Assembly (NCBI GenBank): GCA_964351775.1
Contig: CAYGPQ010000151.1
Location: forward strand, 1 to 6,878
Length of the DNA: 6,878 nucleotides
Origin: Kordia sp964351775
Lineage (GTDB): Bacteria > Bacteroidota > Bacteroidia > Flavobacteriales > Flavobacteriaceae
Direction of reading: 5' to 3'
Part shown: piece after piece, positions 6,846 to 6,878 of the stretch
Position numbering within the stretch: the first letter of the stretch is position 1
Layout: every line of letters begins with the position of its first letter
Translations under genes and position numbers: made by a program
Notes under the pieces: model-generated
Seen by the model: the letters and a program-made list of their open reading frames with translations, nothing else
What the model was told of the DNA's origin: nothing
Databases searched by the model: none

Positions 6846-6878
6846 GATTTTATTTTTTACATGACAATATTAAAACAA
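6846..6878 (-). promoter_or_regulatory. Partial aceB leader, possible -7 element
   Basis: Only 33 bp upstream of aceB are present. The minus strand reads TAATATTG at 6872-6865, one mismatch from the Bacteroidota -7 consensus TAnnTTTG and 19 nt from the start codon. Any -33 element would fall outside the window, so the promoter cannot be confirmed. The leader next to the start is A-rich with no Shine-Dalgarno, as usual for highly expressed genes in this phylum. Confidence 0.25.

Overview
The window is AT-rich (roughly one third G+C by eye). It looks like the chromosome of a Bacteroidota bacterium, most likely a member of the Flavobacteriaceae. The clues are A-rich leaders without Shine-Dalgarno sequences, an exported 1096-residue propeller/amidohydrolase protein of a type familiar from this group, and an Ala-Gln signal-peptide junction. 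The genus cannot be fixed from sequence alone.

Layout: all three genes lie on the minus strand, so transcription runs right to left. At the right is aceB (5247-6845, malate synthase A). After a 73-bp gap holding a stem-loop comes aceA (3545-5173, isocitrate lyase of the long Pseudomonas-like kind). A strong 13-bp-stem terminator at 3482-3514 closes that unit. A leader of about 130 bp then precedes a large exported protein (57-3347) made of a signal peptide, two six-bladed TolB/PD40-type propellers and a C-terminal amidohydrolase domain. The last 56 bp (1-56) are non-coding.

How the genes work together: AceA splits isocitrate into succinate and glyoxylate, and AceB condenses glyoxylate with acetyl-CoA to malate. 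The pair is a complete glyoxylate shunt for growth on acetate, fatty acids or other C2-yielding substrates. No isocitrate dehydrogenase kinase/phosphatase (aceK) follows, unlike the enterobacterial aceBAK operon. The exported protein lies behind its own leader and a terminator and has no evident functional link to the shunt.

This is mostly ordinary metabolic sequence and I found no new multi-gene system. The points worth a second look are the departures from the usual amidohydrolase metal-ligand pattern, a Cys/His C-terminal tail holding the only two cysteines of the mature exported protein, the twelve-blade layout of that protein, a hairpin between aceB and aceA whose T-run lies on the antisense side, and an isocitrate lyase with a KQCGH active-site loop and a short charged C-terminal extension.
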